From Microbacterium sp. XT11 (GTDB taxonomy: Bacteria > Actinomycetota > Actinomycetes > Actinomycetales > Microbacteriaceae), in assembly GCF_001513675.1 (NCBI RefSeq), contig NZ_CP013859.1:993081-1057080 (forward strand): a stretch of 64,000 nt of DNA. Direction: 5' to 3'. Shown in pieces: positions 1 through 8,483 of this stretch (the first letter of the stretch is position 1; each line of letters begins with the position of its first letter). The position numbers and the translations under genes are program-made. The notes under the pieces are model-generated. The model was not told where the DNA came from, did not search any database, and saw only the letters and a list, made by a program, of their open reading frames with translations.

Positions 1-180
1 CAGGGCATCCCGCTGCGCAGGTTCGACCAGGTGCTCGGCGGTGCGATCCTCGTCGCCCTGCTCGCGCTGATCGTCGACCTCCTGCTCGCCGCGGCGCAGC
101 ACGCCGCCGTCCCAGCCGGAGTGCGCACGCCGCGCCGCGTCCGCCGCCGGCCCGTCGTTCCCGCTCCGGCATCCGCCTGA
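1..180 (+). CDS. Osmoprotectant ABC transporter permease, C-terminal end (5' truncated by window)
   Basis: Only the last 59 codons are inside the window, read in the frame that ends at TGA 178-180. They hold one hydrophobic stretch (AILVALLALIVDLLLAAAQ) followed by an Arg/Pro-rich cytoplasmic tail, as at the end of OpuCB/OpuCD or YehW-type permeases. The assignment rests mainly on the next gene, a binding protein of the quaternary-amine family, because such permeases and binding proteins normally share an operon. The EAA loop lies outside the window, so the exact subfamily cannot be read. Confidence 0.65.
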   Translation, partial: QGIPLRRFDQVLGGAILVALLALIVDLLLAAAQHAAVPAGVRTPRRVRRRPVVPAPASA

Positions 181-244
181 TCTGCCTCCTACCGTCTTCC
201 GCCTCCCCCTCCGACCAACGCATCCGCCGCCGACCACAGCCCGC

Positions 245-342
245 CACACCAGAGCCGTCACACCGAAGTCATCACAGAGAAGTCGCCACAGAGAACTCGC
301 CACAGAGAAGTCGCCACAGAGAACTCGCCACAGAGAAGAGGA
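245..342. repeat. 14-bp tandem repeat running into a ribosome binding site
   Basis: Five clear units start at 273, 287, 301, 315 and 329 (consensus CACAGAGAASTCGC), with two degraded units at 245 and 259. The units alternate between AAGTCGC and AACTCGC, so the array looks like 28-bp duplications. The last copy ends in GAGAAGAGG, which is the likely Shine-Dalgarno of the lipoprotein gene starting at 349. Confidence 0.85.
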
Positions 343-348
343 AATCCC

Positions 349-1272
349 ATGTTCACCGCACGAAAGTCACGTCTGGTCCTCGCCGCAGGCACGGCCGTCG
401 CCGCTGCGCTGGTCCTCGCCGGCTGCGCGAGCAGCAATCCGCTCGACACCCCATCCGATTCCGGTTCCGACTCGGGAGGCGACGGCGACACCATCGTCAT
501 CGGCTCGCAGGCCTACTACTCCAACGAGATCATCGCCGAGATCTACGCGCAGGCGCTCGAAGACGTCGGCTTCACGGTCGACCGGCAGTTCAGCATCGGC
601 CAGCGCGACGCGTACATGCCCGATGTGGAGTCGGGGGCGATCGACCTGTTCCCGGAGTACACCGGCAACCTGCTGGAGTACCTCGACGACAGCGCGACCG
701 CGACGAGCCCCGACGACGTCTACGCGGCGCTGAAGGACGCGCTGCCCGACGGCCTCACGGCGCTCGACTACGCCGAGGCCTCGGATCAGGACACATACAC
801 GGTGCTCAAGAGCTTCGCCGACGAGCACGGTCTGAAGACGATCGGCGACCTGTCGAAGGTCACCACGCCCGTGACCATCGGTGCGGCGCCGGAGTTCGAG
901 CAGCGCCCGTACGGGCCGGCCGCCGCGAAGGAGGTCTACGGCGTGGATCTCGCGTTCTCCGCGACGGGGCCGACCACGCTCGAGTCGCTGCTCGCCGGCG
1001 AGATCCAGGTGGCCGACATCTACTCGGCCGACCCGGCCTTCCAGACCGAGGGCATCGTGGCTCTCGAAGACCCCGAGAACATCATCCTCGCGTCGAACGT
1101 CGTCCCGATCGCATCGAGCGATGTCGCCGACGAGATCGCCGACGTCATCGACGGGATCAGCGCGAAGCTCACCACCGAGGAGCTCGTGGGTCTCAATGTG
1201 CAGAGCACGGTCGACCAGAAGTCTCCCGAGGAGATCGCCACGGGTTGGCTGAAGGACCAGGGGCTCGTCTGA
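349..1272 (+). CDS. Osmoprotectant (betaine/choline/carnitine-type) ABC transporter substrate-binding lipoprotein
   Basis: This 307-residue protein has an N-terminal signal with a lipobox (LVLAGC, Cys26), so the mature protein should be a lipid-anchored extracellular binding protein. The body matches the OpuCC/OsmX/ProX-like quaternary-amine family: the first strand IVIGSQAYYSNEIIAEIY and the motif FPEYTGNLLEYL are typical of this group, and the length is normal. It probably delivers a compatible solute to the permease encoded just upstream. The ATG at 349 is preceded by GAAGAGGAAA, itself part of the 14-bp repeat array, so translation could vary with repeat length. The ligand cannot be read from sequence alone. 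Confidence 0.85.
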   Translation: MFTARKSRLVLAAGTAVAAALVLAGCASSNPLDTPSDSGSDSGGDGDTIVIGSQAYYSNEIIAEIYAQALEDVGFTVDRQFSIGQRDAYMPDVESGAIDLFPEYTGNLLEYLDDSATATSPDDVYAALKDALPDGLTALDYAEASDQDTYTVLKSFADEHGLKTIGDLSKVTTPVTIGAAPEFEQRPYGPAAAKEVYGVDLAFSATGPTTLESLLAGEIQVADIYSADPAFQTEGIVALEDPENIILASNVVPIASSDVADEIADVIDGISAKLTTEELVGLNVQSTVDQKSPEEIATGWLKDQGLV

Positions 1273-1359
1273 TACCCCGCGTCGGCGCGGAGACGGCTCA
1301 CGTCGCTTCCGTGCCGGCGCGGTTTCCGTGTCAGGCGGTTTCGCGTTTGCGTGGTTTCG

Positions 1360-1420
1360 GTGCCTGCGTGGGTTCCGTGCCTGCGCCCGTTTCCGCGCTT
1401 GCGCGGTTTGCGTGCCTGCG
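1360..1420. repeat. Irregular direct repeats of GTGCCTGCG
   Basis: GTGCCTGCG occurs at 1360, 1377 and 1412 in a T/G-rich intergenic stretch between the binding-protein gene and the chorismate mutase gene, among related words such as GTTTCCG and GCGTTTGCG. Spacing is irregular. No gene is seen in 1273-1450. Confidence 0.4.
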
Positions 1421-1450
1421 CCCGGATGGGATGCCGCGGGTCCGTAGAGT

Positions 1451-1756
1451 ATGACCATGACCGACGCCGTGGACCCGAACGTTGAACTGCTCCGGCTGCG
1501 CGCCAGCATCGACAACATCGACGCCGCCCTGATCTTCCTGCTCGCGGAACGGTTCCGTGCCACGCAGCAGGTCGGGCAGCTCAAGGCGGAGCATCGGATG
1601 CCGGCATCCGATCCGCGCCGGGAGGAGCAGCAGGTGGCGCGTCTGCGCGCACTTGCGGAGGAGGCGCACCTCGACCCGGAGTTCGCGGAGAAGTGGTTCA
1701 ACTTCGTCGTGGCCGAGGTCATCCGCCATCACACGGAGGCGGCGGAGAGCCGCTGA
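1451..1756 (+). CDS. Chorismate mutase (AroQ type)
   Basis: This small all-helical protein (101 residues, or 99 from the second ATG) matches the AroQ fold that converts chorismate to prephenate for Phe/Tyr synthesis. The N-terminal helix carries LRLRASIDNIDAALIFLLAERF, then VGQLKAEH with the expected Lys, and a DPRREEQQVARL segment typical of monofunctional actinobacterial mutases. A TAGAGT hexamer at 1445-1450 abuts the first ATG and lies 6 nt before the second ATG (1457). A leaderless transcript starting at 1457 is therefore plausible. The gene stands alone with no aromatic pathway neighbours. Confidence 0.85.
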   Translation: MTMTDAVDPNVELLRLRASIDNIDAALIFLLAERFRATQQVGQLKAEHRMPASDPRREEQQVARLRALAEEAHLDPEFAEKWFNFVVAEVIRHHTEAAESR

Positions 1757-1818
1757 TCGAGCTCCCCGGGCGGGCGACAGGTGTGTGCAGCACTCGCCCG
1801 CCCGGGGCGCCCAACTTC

Positions 1819-1833
1819 GTTTAATGAATAAAC
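1819..1833. promoter_or_regulatory. Inverted repeat GTTTA-N5-TAAAC, candidate ROK operator
   Basis: A perfect 5-bp inverted repeat with a 5-bp AT-rich spacer lies 64 bp upstream of the ROK regulator start at 1897, in the only AT-rich patch of the neighbourhood. ROK repressors such as XylR/NagC bind AT-rich palindromes of this form, so autoregulation is a reasonable inference. Confidence 0.5.
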
Positions 1834-1896
1834 TATGTCGAGGCTACGCACTGCCTCGTCGTGTGTCAACATTCTCTGCGACCCCGGAACCAGCCC

Positions 1897-3060
1897 ATGC
1901 TCACCAGCGATGACGCTCTCGACACCCAGGGTTCGGTGCGGCGCGCCAACCTCCGCCGAGCGCTGCAGTTGGTCTTCGACAGCCCGGGCATGCAGACGCG
2001 GGCCGGGATCGCCAGGGCGACCGGCCTCACGCCGGCCACGGCGTCGTCGCTCGTCGCGGAGCTCATCGAGGGCCGCCTCGTGGTCGAGGGGGAGCAGGCG
2101 GCGAGCACCGGGGGCAAGCGCGCGACCACGCTGCGCATGGATGCCGGTCACCACCTCATCCTCGTGATCGTGATCAGGCCGACGGACGCCCGCATCTCGC
2201 TCGTCGCCCTCGACGGCGCGGAGGTCGAGGCGCACAGCATCACCTACGACGCCGCGACGCGTGAGCGGAGACTCGACGACGAACTGGCGCGCATCGGGGC
2301 GGAGTACGCCGGACGGCTGCTGATCGCCGGTGCGCAGCTGCCAGGGGCCACCGACGGCAGGCGGGTGCTCGAGAGTGTGCAGCTCGGGTGGCGCGACGTG
2401 CCGCTCGCCGACCGGTTCGAGCGGCTCCTCGATGTGCCGGTGCTGCTGGTGAACGATGTCGACGCCGAGGCGATCGCCGAGGCGGCGCTCGAGGAAGGAG
2501 CCTCCGGGCATCGTCTCTTCCTCCACATCGGCGTCGGCATCGGCGCCGCGGTCACGCTCGACGGGGAGCCGGCACCGGGTCCTCGCGATCGCGCCGGTGA
2601 GATCGGGCACGTGCAGGTGGTGTTCGGCGACGAAGCTCGGCCGTGCCGGTGCGGACGGCACGGCTGCCTGGAGTCGGCCTCGTCGATGACGGCCATGCTC
2701 GGGGAGGCGTTCGACGACGCGCTGGACGCGGCGAGCATCCGGGCTCTTGCCGACGCCGCGGACCCCGCCCTGTTCGACGACGCGGCGCGAGCGCTCGCAC
2801 GCACGATCAAGCTCATCGCCGCGGTGCTCGACGCCGCCGAGGTCGTGATCGGCGGGCCGGTGCGCGCGCTGGGTGAACCGTTCCTGGAGCGGGTGCGTGC
2901 CGGTGTCGCCTACTCTGCGACGGGCACGGCCGATGTTCCGGTGCGGTACGCCGCCGCCGATGGTGCCCTTTCCCTCGGGGTCGCGCAGATCGCCCTCACC
3001 GCCGCGCTCGGGGTGCGCTGGAACCCGCAGCAGCTGCGCTCGGCATCCGCGCTTTCCTGA
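1897..3060 (+). CDS. ROK-family transcriptional regulator
   Basis: This 387-residue protein has an N-terminal winged helix-turn-helix (about residues 15-65; MQTRAGIARATGLTPATASS) followed by a ROK fold. The ROK zinc site CRCGRHGCLE is present. The usual kinase phosphate-binding motif DxGGT is replaced by an IVIRPTDARIS segment, so it is a sugar-sensing regulator and not a kinase. ATG 1897 was chosen because the protein from there begins with the family-typical GSVRRANLRRAL segment; a GTG at 1861 would add 12 residues. It is convergent with the sugar ABC transporter at 3149-6326, which it may regulate. Confidence 0.85.
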   Translation: MLTSDDALDTQGSVRRANLRRALQLVFDSPGMQTRAGIARATGLTPATASSLVAELIEGRLVVEGEQAASTGGKRATTLRMDAGHHLILVIVIRPTDARISLVALDGAEVEAHSITYDAATRERRLDDELARIGAEYAGRLLIAGAQLPGATDGRRVLESVQLGWRDVPLADRFERLLDVPVLLVNDVDAEAIAEAALEEGASGHRLFLHIGVGIGAAVTLDGEPAPGPRDRAGEIGHVQVVFGDEARPCRCGRHGCLESASSMTAMLGEAFDDALDAASIRALADAADPALFDDAARALARTIKLIAAVLDAAEVVIGGPVRALGEPFLERVRAGVAYSATGTADVPVRYAAADGALSLGVAQIALTAALGVRWNPQQLRSASALS

Positions 3061-3076
3061 CGAGGCGCCGGTCCGT

Positions 3077-3135
3077 TTCACGTCGCACGATTTGCCCCGA
3101 TCTCGGGCCGGAGAGGGCAAATCATGCGACTTGAA
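3077..3135. repeat. Dispersed palindromic element, copy 1 (possible bidirectional terminator)
   Basis: Two 21-bp arms (3077-3097 and 3115-3135) match at 19 positions as an inverted repeat, with the core GTCGCAYGATTTGCCC and a 17-bp loop. The element sits exactly between two convergent genes (stops at 3060 and 3149), as expected for a bidirectional terminator. A second copy of the same core lies at 53966-54032. Confidence 0.75.
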
Positions 3136-3148
3136 GCGGCTGGGGGCC

Positions 3149-4069
3149 CTACTTCACGCTGCCGGCGGTGAGGCCGCCGACGAGGCGCTTCTCGATGAGC
3201 ATGAAGAGGATCACCACGGGCAGGATCGCGACGATCGAGACCCCGAACACGTACTGCCAGCTCGTCTCGTACTGGCCGACGAACTTCGTGAGCGCCACGG
3301 AGAGCGGCTGGTTCTTGTCGGTGGACAGGATGACGAGCGATGCGGCGAACTCGTTCCAGCACGCGACGAACGTGAACACGATGGCCGTGACGATCCCCGG
3401 CCACACGAGCGGCAGGTTGATCTTGAACAGCACCGTGAAGCGTCCGGCGCCGTCGATCTGCGCGGCCTCGTCGACCTCCTTGGGGATGCCGGCGAAGAAC
3501 GAGTGCATGATCCATACGGCGAACGACAGGTTGAACGCGGCGTTGATGAAGATCATCGCCGCCCACGTGTCGCCCATGCCGAGGGTCGTGAACTGGCGGA
3601 ACAGGCCGGAGGTGAGCACTGCCGGCTGCAGCATCTGCGTCACGATCACCAGGAACAGGAACACCATGCGCCCGGGGAACCGGAAGCGCGCCGTGTAATA
3701 CGCCGCGGGCAGCGACACCGCGAGCACGAGCAGCGTCGCGAAGACGGAGATGACGATCGTGGAGACGAGGTTGTACGGCAGCGGCGTCTCGGGCGTCGAC
3801 CACATCGAGATGTAGTTCTCCCAGTGCCACTCCGTGGGGAAATAGGTCGGGTCCACCGACCGGATCTGCGGCTTGGTCTTCACCGAGCCGAAGAACATCA
3901 CGAGGTACGGCAGCACGAAGACCGCCAGCACGAGCAAGCCTGCGACGGTCCGGAGGATGACGCGGGGCAGCGACACCTGGTCCTCGGTGTAGCGGCGCTT
4001 GCGGCCGATCTGCGGGGCGCGCGCCCCGGGGCCGCGGGTGGTGACGAGGGCGGTCTCGGTGACGGTCAT
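3149..4069 (-). CDS. Carbohydrate ABC transporter permease (MalG type)
   Basis: This 306-residue inner-membrane permease has about six hydrophobic segments. Its cytoplasmic EAA loop reads EVDEAAQIDGAGRFTVLF near residue 200, the site that docks the ATPase. It ends in LVGGLTAGSVK, the usual C-terminus of MalG/LacG-type subunits. It is the last gene of a three-gene importer (binding protein, MalF, MalG), 2 nt after the MalF stop. No ATPase gene is present, which is normal where a shared MsmK/MsiK-type ATPase serves many importers. Confidence 0.92.
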   Translation of the reverse strand: MTVTETALVTTRGPGARAPQIGRKRRYTEDQVSLPRVILRTVAGLLVLAVFVLPYLVMFFGSVKTKPQIRSVDPTYFPTEWHWENYISMWSTPETPLPYNLVSTIVISVFATLLVLAVSLPAAYYTARFRFPGRMVFLFLVIVTQMLQPAVLTSGLFRQFTTLGMGDTWAAMIFINAAFNLSFAVWIMHSFFAGIPKEVDEAAQIDGAGRFTVLFKINLPLVWPGIVTAIVFTFVACWNEFAASLVILSTDKNQPLSVALTKFVGQYETSWQYVFGVSIVAILPVVILFMLIEKRLVGGLTAGSVK

Positions 4070-4071
4070 GG

Positions 4072-5043
4072 TCAGACCTCCTTCATCGGCTTGACGGCCT
4101 TGACGTAGACGGCCACGATCACGATCACGATGAGGAAGGCGACGACCGACAGGGCGCTGGCCACGTCGACCTTCTTCTGCAGCTCGATGTACTTGAAGAT
4201 CATCGTCATGATCGTGTCGGCGCCGTACCCGGGGATCGACCCGGTCATGACCTTGAGGATCGGCAGCGAGTTGAACACGTTGATGATGTTGATCAGCACC
4301 GCCACGGCCAGCGCGCTGCGCAGCTGCGGCAGCACGATCGTCCAGTAGGTGCGGGCGGCTCCGGCGCCGTCCATCTTCGCGGCCTCGATCGAGTCGGACG
4401 GCACGGTCTGCAGTCCGGCGAGGATCGTGTAGGTCGTGAAGGGGAGCGACACGAAGATCGCGATGACGATCGACCAGATGAACGCCGTGGTGGGGTTCTT
4501 GGTCCAGCCGTAGCCGACGGGATCACCGGAGAGGCCGACGTCGTAGAGGAACTTGTTCACGATGCCGAAGTACGGCTCGAGGCTGTAGTAGAACACCATG
4601 GTCGTCATGACGACGGATGCCGCCCACGGGATGATGACGGCCATGCGCACGATCTGACGTCCCGGGAACGCCTTGTTGAGGATCTGCGCGAGTGCCAGCG
4701 AGATCACCACCGTGAACGCCACCACCACGAGGACCCACACGATCGTGCGGAAGAAGATGGGCCAGAACTCGGAGAACCCGAACACGGTGGCGAAGTTGTC
4801 GAAGCCGACAGAGCCCTTGTCGAGTCCCGAGAGCGAGATCTTGCGCGTGGAGTTGTAGAACATCACTCCGGCGGGGAAGAGCACGACGCCGATGATGAGC
4901 ACCAGAGCCGGTGCGATCCACGGCAGCGCCTGAAGGAGGTCCTTCATGCCGGGGCGACCGCGCGCTGCTCCCGACGGCGCCGAGGTGCGGGGGCGGCTGC
5001 TCGCCGCCCCCGCGAGGTTCGAGGACTGTGTCGTCTGGCTCAT
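4072..5043 (-). CDS. Carbohydrate ABC transporter permease (MalF type)
   Basis: This 323-residue permease has a Ser/Pro/Arg-rich cytoplasmic N-terminus, then WIAPALVLIIGVVLFP and about five more membrane segments. The EAA loop is SIEAAKMDGAGAARTYWTI near residue 225. The start at 5043 (MSQTTQSS) follows 32 nt after the binding-protein stop, and GAGAGGTTCGGG provides a weak ribosome site. It pairs with the MalG subunit immediately downstream. Substrate is unknown from this gene alone. Confidence 0.92.
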   Translation of the reverse strand: MSQTTQSSNLAGAASSRPRTSAPSGAARGRPGMKDLLQALPWIAPALVLIIGVVLFPAGVMFYNSTRKISLSGLDKGSVGFDNFATVFGFSEFWPIFFRTIVWVLVVVAFTVVISLALAQILNKAFPGRQIVRMAVIIPWAASVVMTTMVFYYSLEPYFGIVNKFLYDVGLSGDPVGYGWTKNPTTAFIWSIVIAIFVSLPFTTYTILAGLQTVPSDSIEAAKMDGAGAARTYWTIVLPQLRSALAVAVLINIINVFNSLPILKVMTGSIPGYGADTIMTMIFKYIELQKKVDVASALSVVAFLIVIVIVAVYVKAVKPMKEV

Positions 5044-5075
5044 GGTCGTACCCGAACCTCTCCCTCTCTGCGGGC

Positions 5076-6326
5076 TCAGCCCGCGTCGACCTGCGCCTGG
5101 ATCTGCTTCAGCACATCGGCGGCGGGCTGCGACTGGAGCTGACCGAACAGGGACTTGAACGCGCCGTCGGCGGCCGACCACTTCGGGTTCGTCGACGGAT
5201 AGAACTGCGCGTCGGGGAGCACGTCGAGGAACGGCTTCAGCTTCTCGTCGCTGCCGAGCTGTTCCGCGCCCGACTTCGTCACAGGCAGGAAGCCCTCGGC
5301 CTGCACCCACGGCACGTACACGTCGGCCGAGTAGTAGTAGTCGAAGAACTTGGTGATCGCATCGGCCTTGTCGCCGTCGTTCTTGAACGCCATGAGCTGG
5401 TCCATGACGCCGAGGGTGAACGGCGATCCGTCCTTGGTCGGGATCGGCACGACCGAGTAGTCGAGCTCGGGGTTGCCCTCTTCGATCTGTCCGACGGTCG
5501 GCGGCAGTCCCACCTGCATGCCGATCTTGCCCTGCACGAAGATGTCCATGAGCGGCGAGCGGTTGGTCGAACCGGGGTCGGCCTGTGTGGCGCCCGCGTC
5601 GATCATCTTCTTGATCTGCTCGGCACCCGCCAGGTTCTCGGGGGTGTCGATCGTGATCTCCGAGGCATCGCCGAACGAGCCGCCTCCGCCCCAGAGCCAC
5701 ACGGCGGCTTCGGCCTGCGCCTCTTCGGATCCGAGCGGCATGCCGTAACCGGCGACGCCGCCGCCGAGGGCGGAGACCTTGGTGGCGGCATCCAGCAGCT
5801 CGTCCCAGGTGGTCGGCGCCTCGACGCCGGCCTGCTGCAGCAGCGTGTTGTTGACGAACAGCGCACGCGCCGACGCGATGAGGGGGAGCGCGTACGCGGT
5901 GCCGTCGACCTCGGCGTTCGCGAGGAAGGCGTCCTGGAAGTCGGCGTAGGTGTCCTCCGACACGACCTCCTCGACCGGGTAGAGCAGGTCGTCGCCGACG
6001 AAGCCCGCGAACGGGCCGCCGTTGTAGATGTCGGGAGCGTCGCCCGCCTGGATCTTGGTCGAGATGACCTTCTCGAGGTTGTCCCACGACTGCACTTCGA
6101 GCTTGACCGTGATGTCGGGGTTCTCCTTCTCGAACCCGGCGATCACGTCCTCCCAGAGGCCCTTGGTCTGGTCGGAATAGCTGGGGACGAGCATGTTCAG
6201 CGTGGTGCCGCTTCCGTCGCCGCTGCCGCCGTCTCCTCCGCTGCCGCCGCCGAAACCGCACGACGCGAGCGAGAGAGTGGCGACCGCTGCTACGGCCGCG
6301 GTGCCGAATCGCAGTGACTTCTTCAT
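5076..6326 (-). CDS. Sugar ABC transporter substrate-binding lipoprotein
   Basis: This 416-residue protein begins MKKSLRFG, has a lipobox ending at Cys23 (SLASC) and a Gly/Ser-rich linker, then a family-1 extracellular solute-binding fold (LNMLVPSYSDQTKGLWEDVIAGFEKENPD). It should capture an oligosaccharide or sugar outside the cell for the two permeases downstream. It is transcribed divergently from the SIS/ROK-kinase/PfkB/aldolase operon, which suggests that the same sugar is imported here and catabolised there. ATG 6326 is fixed by the signal peptide. Confidence 0.9.
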   Translation of the reverse strand: MKKSLRFGTAAVAAVATLSLASCGFGGGSGGDGGSGDGSGTTLNMLVPSYSDQTKGLWEDVIAGFEKENPDITVKLEVQSWDNLEKVISTKIQAGDAPDIYNGGPFAGFVGDDLLYPVEEVVSEDTYADFQDAFLANAEVDGTAYALPLIASARALFVNNTLLQQAGVEAPTTWDELLDAATKVSALGGGVAGYGMPLGSEEAQAEAAVWLWGGGGSFGDASEITIDTPENLAGAEQIKKMIDAGATQADPGSTNRSPLMDIFVQGKIGMQVGLPPTVGQIEEGNPELDYSVVPIPTKDGSPFTLGVMDQLMAFKNDGDKADAITKFFDYYYSADVYVPWVQAEGFLPVTKSGAEQLGSDEKLKPFLDVLPDAQFYPSTNPKWSAADGAFKSLFGQLQSQPAADVLKQIQAQVDAG

Positions 6327-6467
6327 GTGTGGTGCATCCTCACTGTGTTTGTTCCGCTCGGGGAGCGGATGCCCGCTCGCGGAGAGCGGACGTCGTGCAC
6401 AGTCGCAACACTTCACGCGACGGTGCGTGGTGAGCCGCCCGGGGGAGGGCGGCGGAGTTGTTCGATT

Positions 6468-6490
6468 ATTTGTCAGGCGAACGAACAAAT
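6468..6490. promoter_or_regulatory. Inverted repeat ATTTGT-N11-ACAAAT between divergent sugar operons
   Basis: Six-base arms at 6468-6473 and 6485-6490 lie in the 265-bp region between the ABC importer (start 6326, minus) and the SIS gene (start 6592, plus). It is AT-rich against a GC-rich background and could bind the DeoR regulator at 10251 or a ROK protein. The region also holds promoter-like ATACTATGAT near 6526. Confidence 0.45.
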
Positions 6491-6591
6491 CAAGCATCGG
6501 CTTGTGGGAATCGTTCCGATCGCAATACTATGATCGAATCCATCTCCAAACAATCACAACTACGCAACTTCTGCCTCAGGAAGGCCGAGCC

Positions 6592-7488
6592 ATGACCGAC
6601 GTCCAGCCTGGCGTGCACATGCGCACCGAACTCACCTCCCAGCCCGAGACCTGGGCGAAGGCCGCCGACCTGCGCGAAGCGCAGGCGCAGCTTCCGGCCT
6701 CGGGCGCCCGTATCGCCGTCGTCGGCTGCGGCACCTCGTGGTTCATCGCCCAGTCCTATGCCGCACGCCGCGAGAGCGCCGGGTTCGGCGAGACGGATGC
6801 GTACGCGGCATCCGAGGCCTTCATCGACCGCGGCTACGACGCCGTCGTCGCCCTCACCCGATCGGGGACCACCACCGAGGTGCTCGAACTCGTCGACCGC
6901 ATCAAGGGGCGCGTCCCCACGATCGGAGTGATCGGCGACCCGACGTCTCCGCTCGTCTCGATGGTCGACGAGGCCGTGCTGCTGCCGTTCGCCGACGAGA
7001 AGTCGGTCGTGCAGACGCGGTTCGCGACCACGGCGCTCGCGCTGTTCCGCGCCTCGCTCGGCGAAGACCTCACCGGCGCCATCGCAGACGCGGAGGCCGT
7101 GCTCGCCGCAACCGACGACGACGGGCTGCGCGATGCCGAGCAGTACACCTTCATCGGCCGCGGCTGGACGATCGGTCTCGCTCACGAAGCGGCGCTCAAG
7201 CTGCGCGAGTCGTCGCAGTCGTGGACCGAGTCGTACCCGTCGATGGACTACCGGCACGGCCCGATCGCGATCGCGGCTCCCGGCCGCGTGACCTGGCAGT
7301 TCGGCGAGGCGCCCGAAGGCCTCGCCGCGCAGGTCGAGGCGACGGGAGCGCGCTTCGTGCAGCATCCGATCGACCCGATGGCCGACCTCGTGCGCCTCCA
7401 TCGCGTCGCCCTCGACCGGGCCGTGTCGCGCGGCCTCGACCCCGACCAGCCGCGCAACCTCACGCGTTCCGTCATCCTTGATGCATGA
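6592..7488 (+). CDS. SIS-domain sugar isomerase/deaminase (AgaS / GlmS-C-like)
   Basis: This 298-residue protein has two sugar-isomerase (SIS) domains. The first has VVGCGTSWFIAQSYA and ALTRSGTTTEVLELV (phosphosugar binding); the second has FIGRGWTIGLAHEAALKL and the motif YRHGPIAI found in GlmS and AgaS. It lacks the glutaminase domain of GlmS, so it should isomerise or deaminate an imported amino-sugar phosphate or deglycate a fructosamine phosphate. It overlaps the next gene by 4 nt and leads a five-gene operon. The ribosome site CAGGAAGG precedes ATG 6592 by 7 nt. Confidence 0.85.
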   Translation: MTDVQPGVHMRTELTSQPETWAKAADLREAQAQLPASGARIAVVGCGTSWFIAQSYAARRESAGFGETDAYAASEAFIDRGYDAVVALTRSGTTTEVLELVDRIKGRVPTIGVIGDPTSPLVSMVDEAVLLPFADEKSVVQTRFATTALALFRASLGEDLTGAIADAEAVLAATDDDGLRDAEQYTFIGRGWTIGLAHEAALKLRESSQSWTESYPSMDYRHGPIAIAAPGRVTWQFGEAPEGLAAQVEATGARFVQHPIDPMADLVRLHRVALDRAVSRGLDPDQPRNLTRSVILDA

Positions 7489-8483
7489 TGACCTCCCCTG
7501 ACCCGAGCGGCGCCGTCGTGCCGGACGTCGTGCGCGACGCCTCAGGCGAGAGGCTCGCCGCCGTGCGGTCGCTCGGGCAGGGGGCGCCCGTGCTCGCCTT
7601 CGACGTGGGCGGCACCGACATCAAGTCCGCGCTCTTCGACGCCGACGGCACCGCGCTCGGTCTGCGCCGCACGCCGACTCCGGTGGCCGAGGGCGATCGC
7701 ACCGGAGTGCTGATCGAGCGGCTCGTCGTGCTCGCCCGCGAACTGCGCGCCGCCCACCCCGACGTCGAGCCGAAGGCCGTCGGTCTCGTCGTGCCGGGCA
7801 TCGTCGACGCCGATGCGGGCCTCGGTGTGTTCGCGAGCAACCTCGGCTGGCACGACTCCCCGATCCGCGACCTGGCGGCGGATGCTCTCGGCCTCCCCGT
7901 CGCTTTCGACCACGACGTGCGGGCGGCGAGCTGGGCCGAGCACCGGCTCGGCGGCGCGCGCGCCCACGCGGACTCCGTCGTGCTGGTGATCGGCACCGGG
8001 ATCGCCGGCGCCCTCCTCGTCGGCGGCGTGCCGTACACCGCGGGGGGCTACGCCGGCGAGATCGGTCATTCGCCCATCGCCGACGGTCCGGTCTGCGCGT
8101 GCGGAGCCCGCGGGTGCCTCGAGGCCGTCGCCTCGGCCGGAGCCATCGCGCGCCGCTACCGCGAAGCGACGGGCATCGCACCCGACGGCGCGAAGGACGT
8201 CATCGCGCGCGCCGCGGCGGGCGACGAGATCGCCGCGGAGATCTGGAACTCGGCCATCGACGCGCTCACCCTCTCGCTCGCGCAGCTGACCGCGGTCGTC
8301 GCGCCCGAGGCGGTCGTCATCGGCGGCGGCCTGTCGCGCGCCGGCGGCGCCCTGTTCGACGAGCTGCGCGCGCGCCTCGCCGCGAGGCTGAGCTTCCATC
8401 GCATCCCCGAGCTCGTCCCGGCGGAGCTGTCGGGCAACGCCGGCCTCATCGGTGCCGCGCTGCGCGCGAGGGAGCTCGCATGA
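7485..8483 (+). CDS. ROK-family sugar kinase
   Basis: This 332-residue cytoplasmic kinase carries the ATP phosphate motif FDVGGTDIKSALFD (near residue 38), the GTGIAGALL motif, EIGHSP, and the ROK zinc site CACGARGCLE. No DNA-binding domain is present, so it is an enzyme, plausibly an N-acetylhexosamine or hexose kinase acting before the SIS protein. The start overlaps the SIS stop, and its own stop overlaps the next start (ATGA), indicating translational coupling. Confidence 0.88.
   Translation: MMTSPDPSGAVVPDVVRDASGERLAAVRSLGQGAPVLAFDVGGTDIKSALFDADGTALGLRRTPTPVAEGDRTGVLIERLVVLARELRAAHPDVEPKAVGLVVPGIVDADAGLGVFASNLGWHDSPIRDLAADALGLPVAFDHDVRAASWAEHRLGGARAHADSVVLVIGTGIAGALLVGGVPYTAGGYAGEIGHSPIADGPVCACGARGCLEAVASAGAIARRYREATGIAPDGAKDVIARAAAGDEIAAEIWNSAIDALTLSLAQLTAVVAPEAVVIGGGLSRAGGALFDELRARLAARLSFHRIPELVPAELSGNAGLIGAALRARELA

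Noticed and set aside
258-500. Minus-strand 80-codon frame over the 14-bp repeats
   Set aside because: It translates the tandem repeat and lies antisense to the lipoprotein gene; no ribosome site and no protein-like composition.
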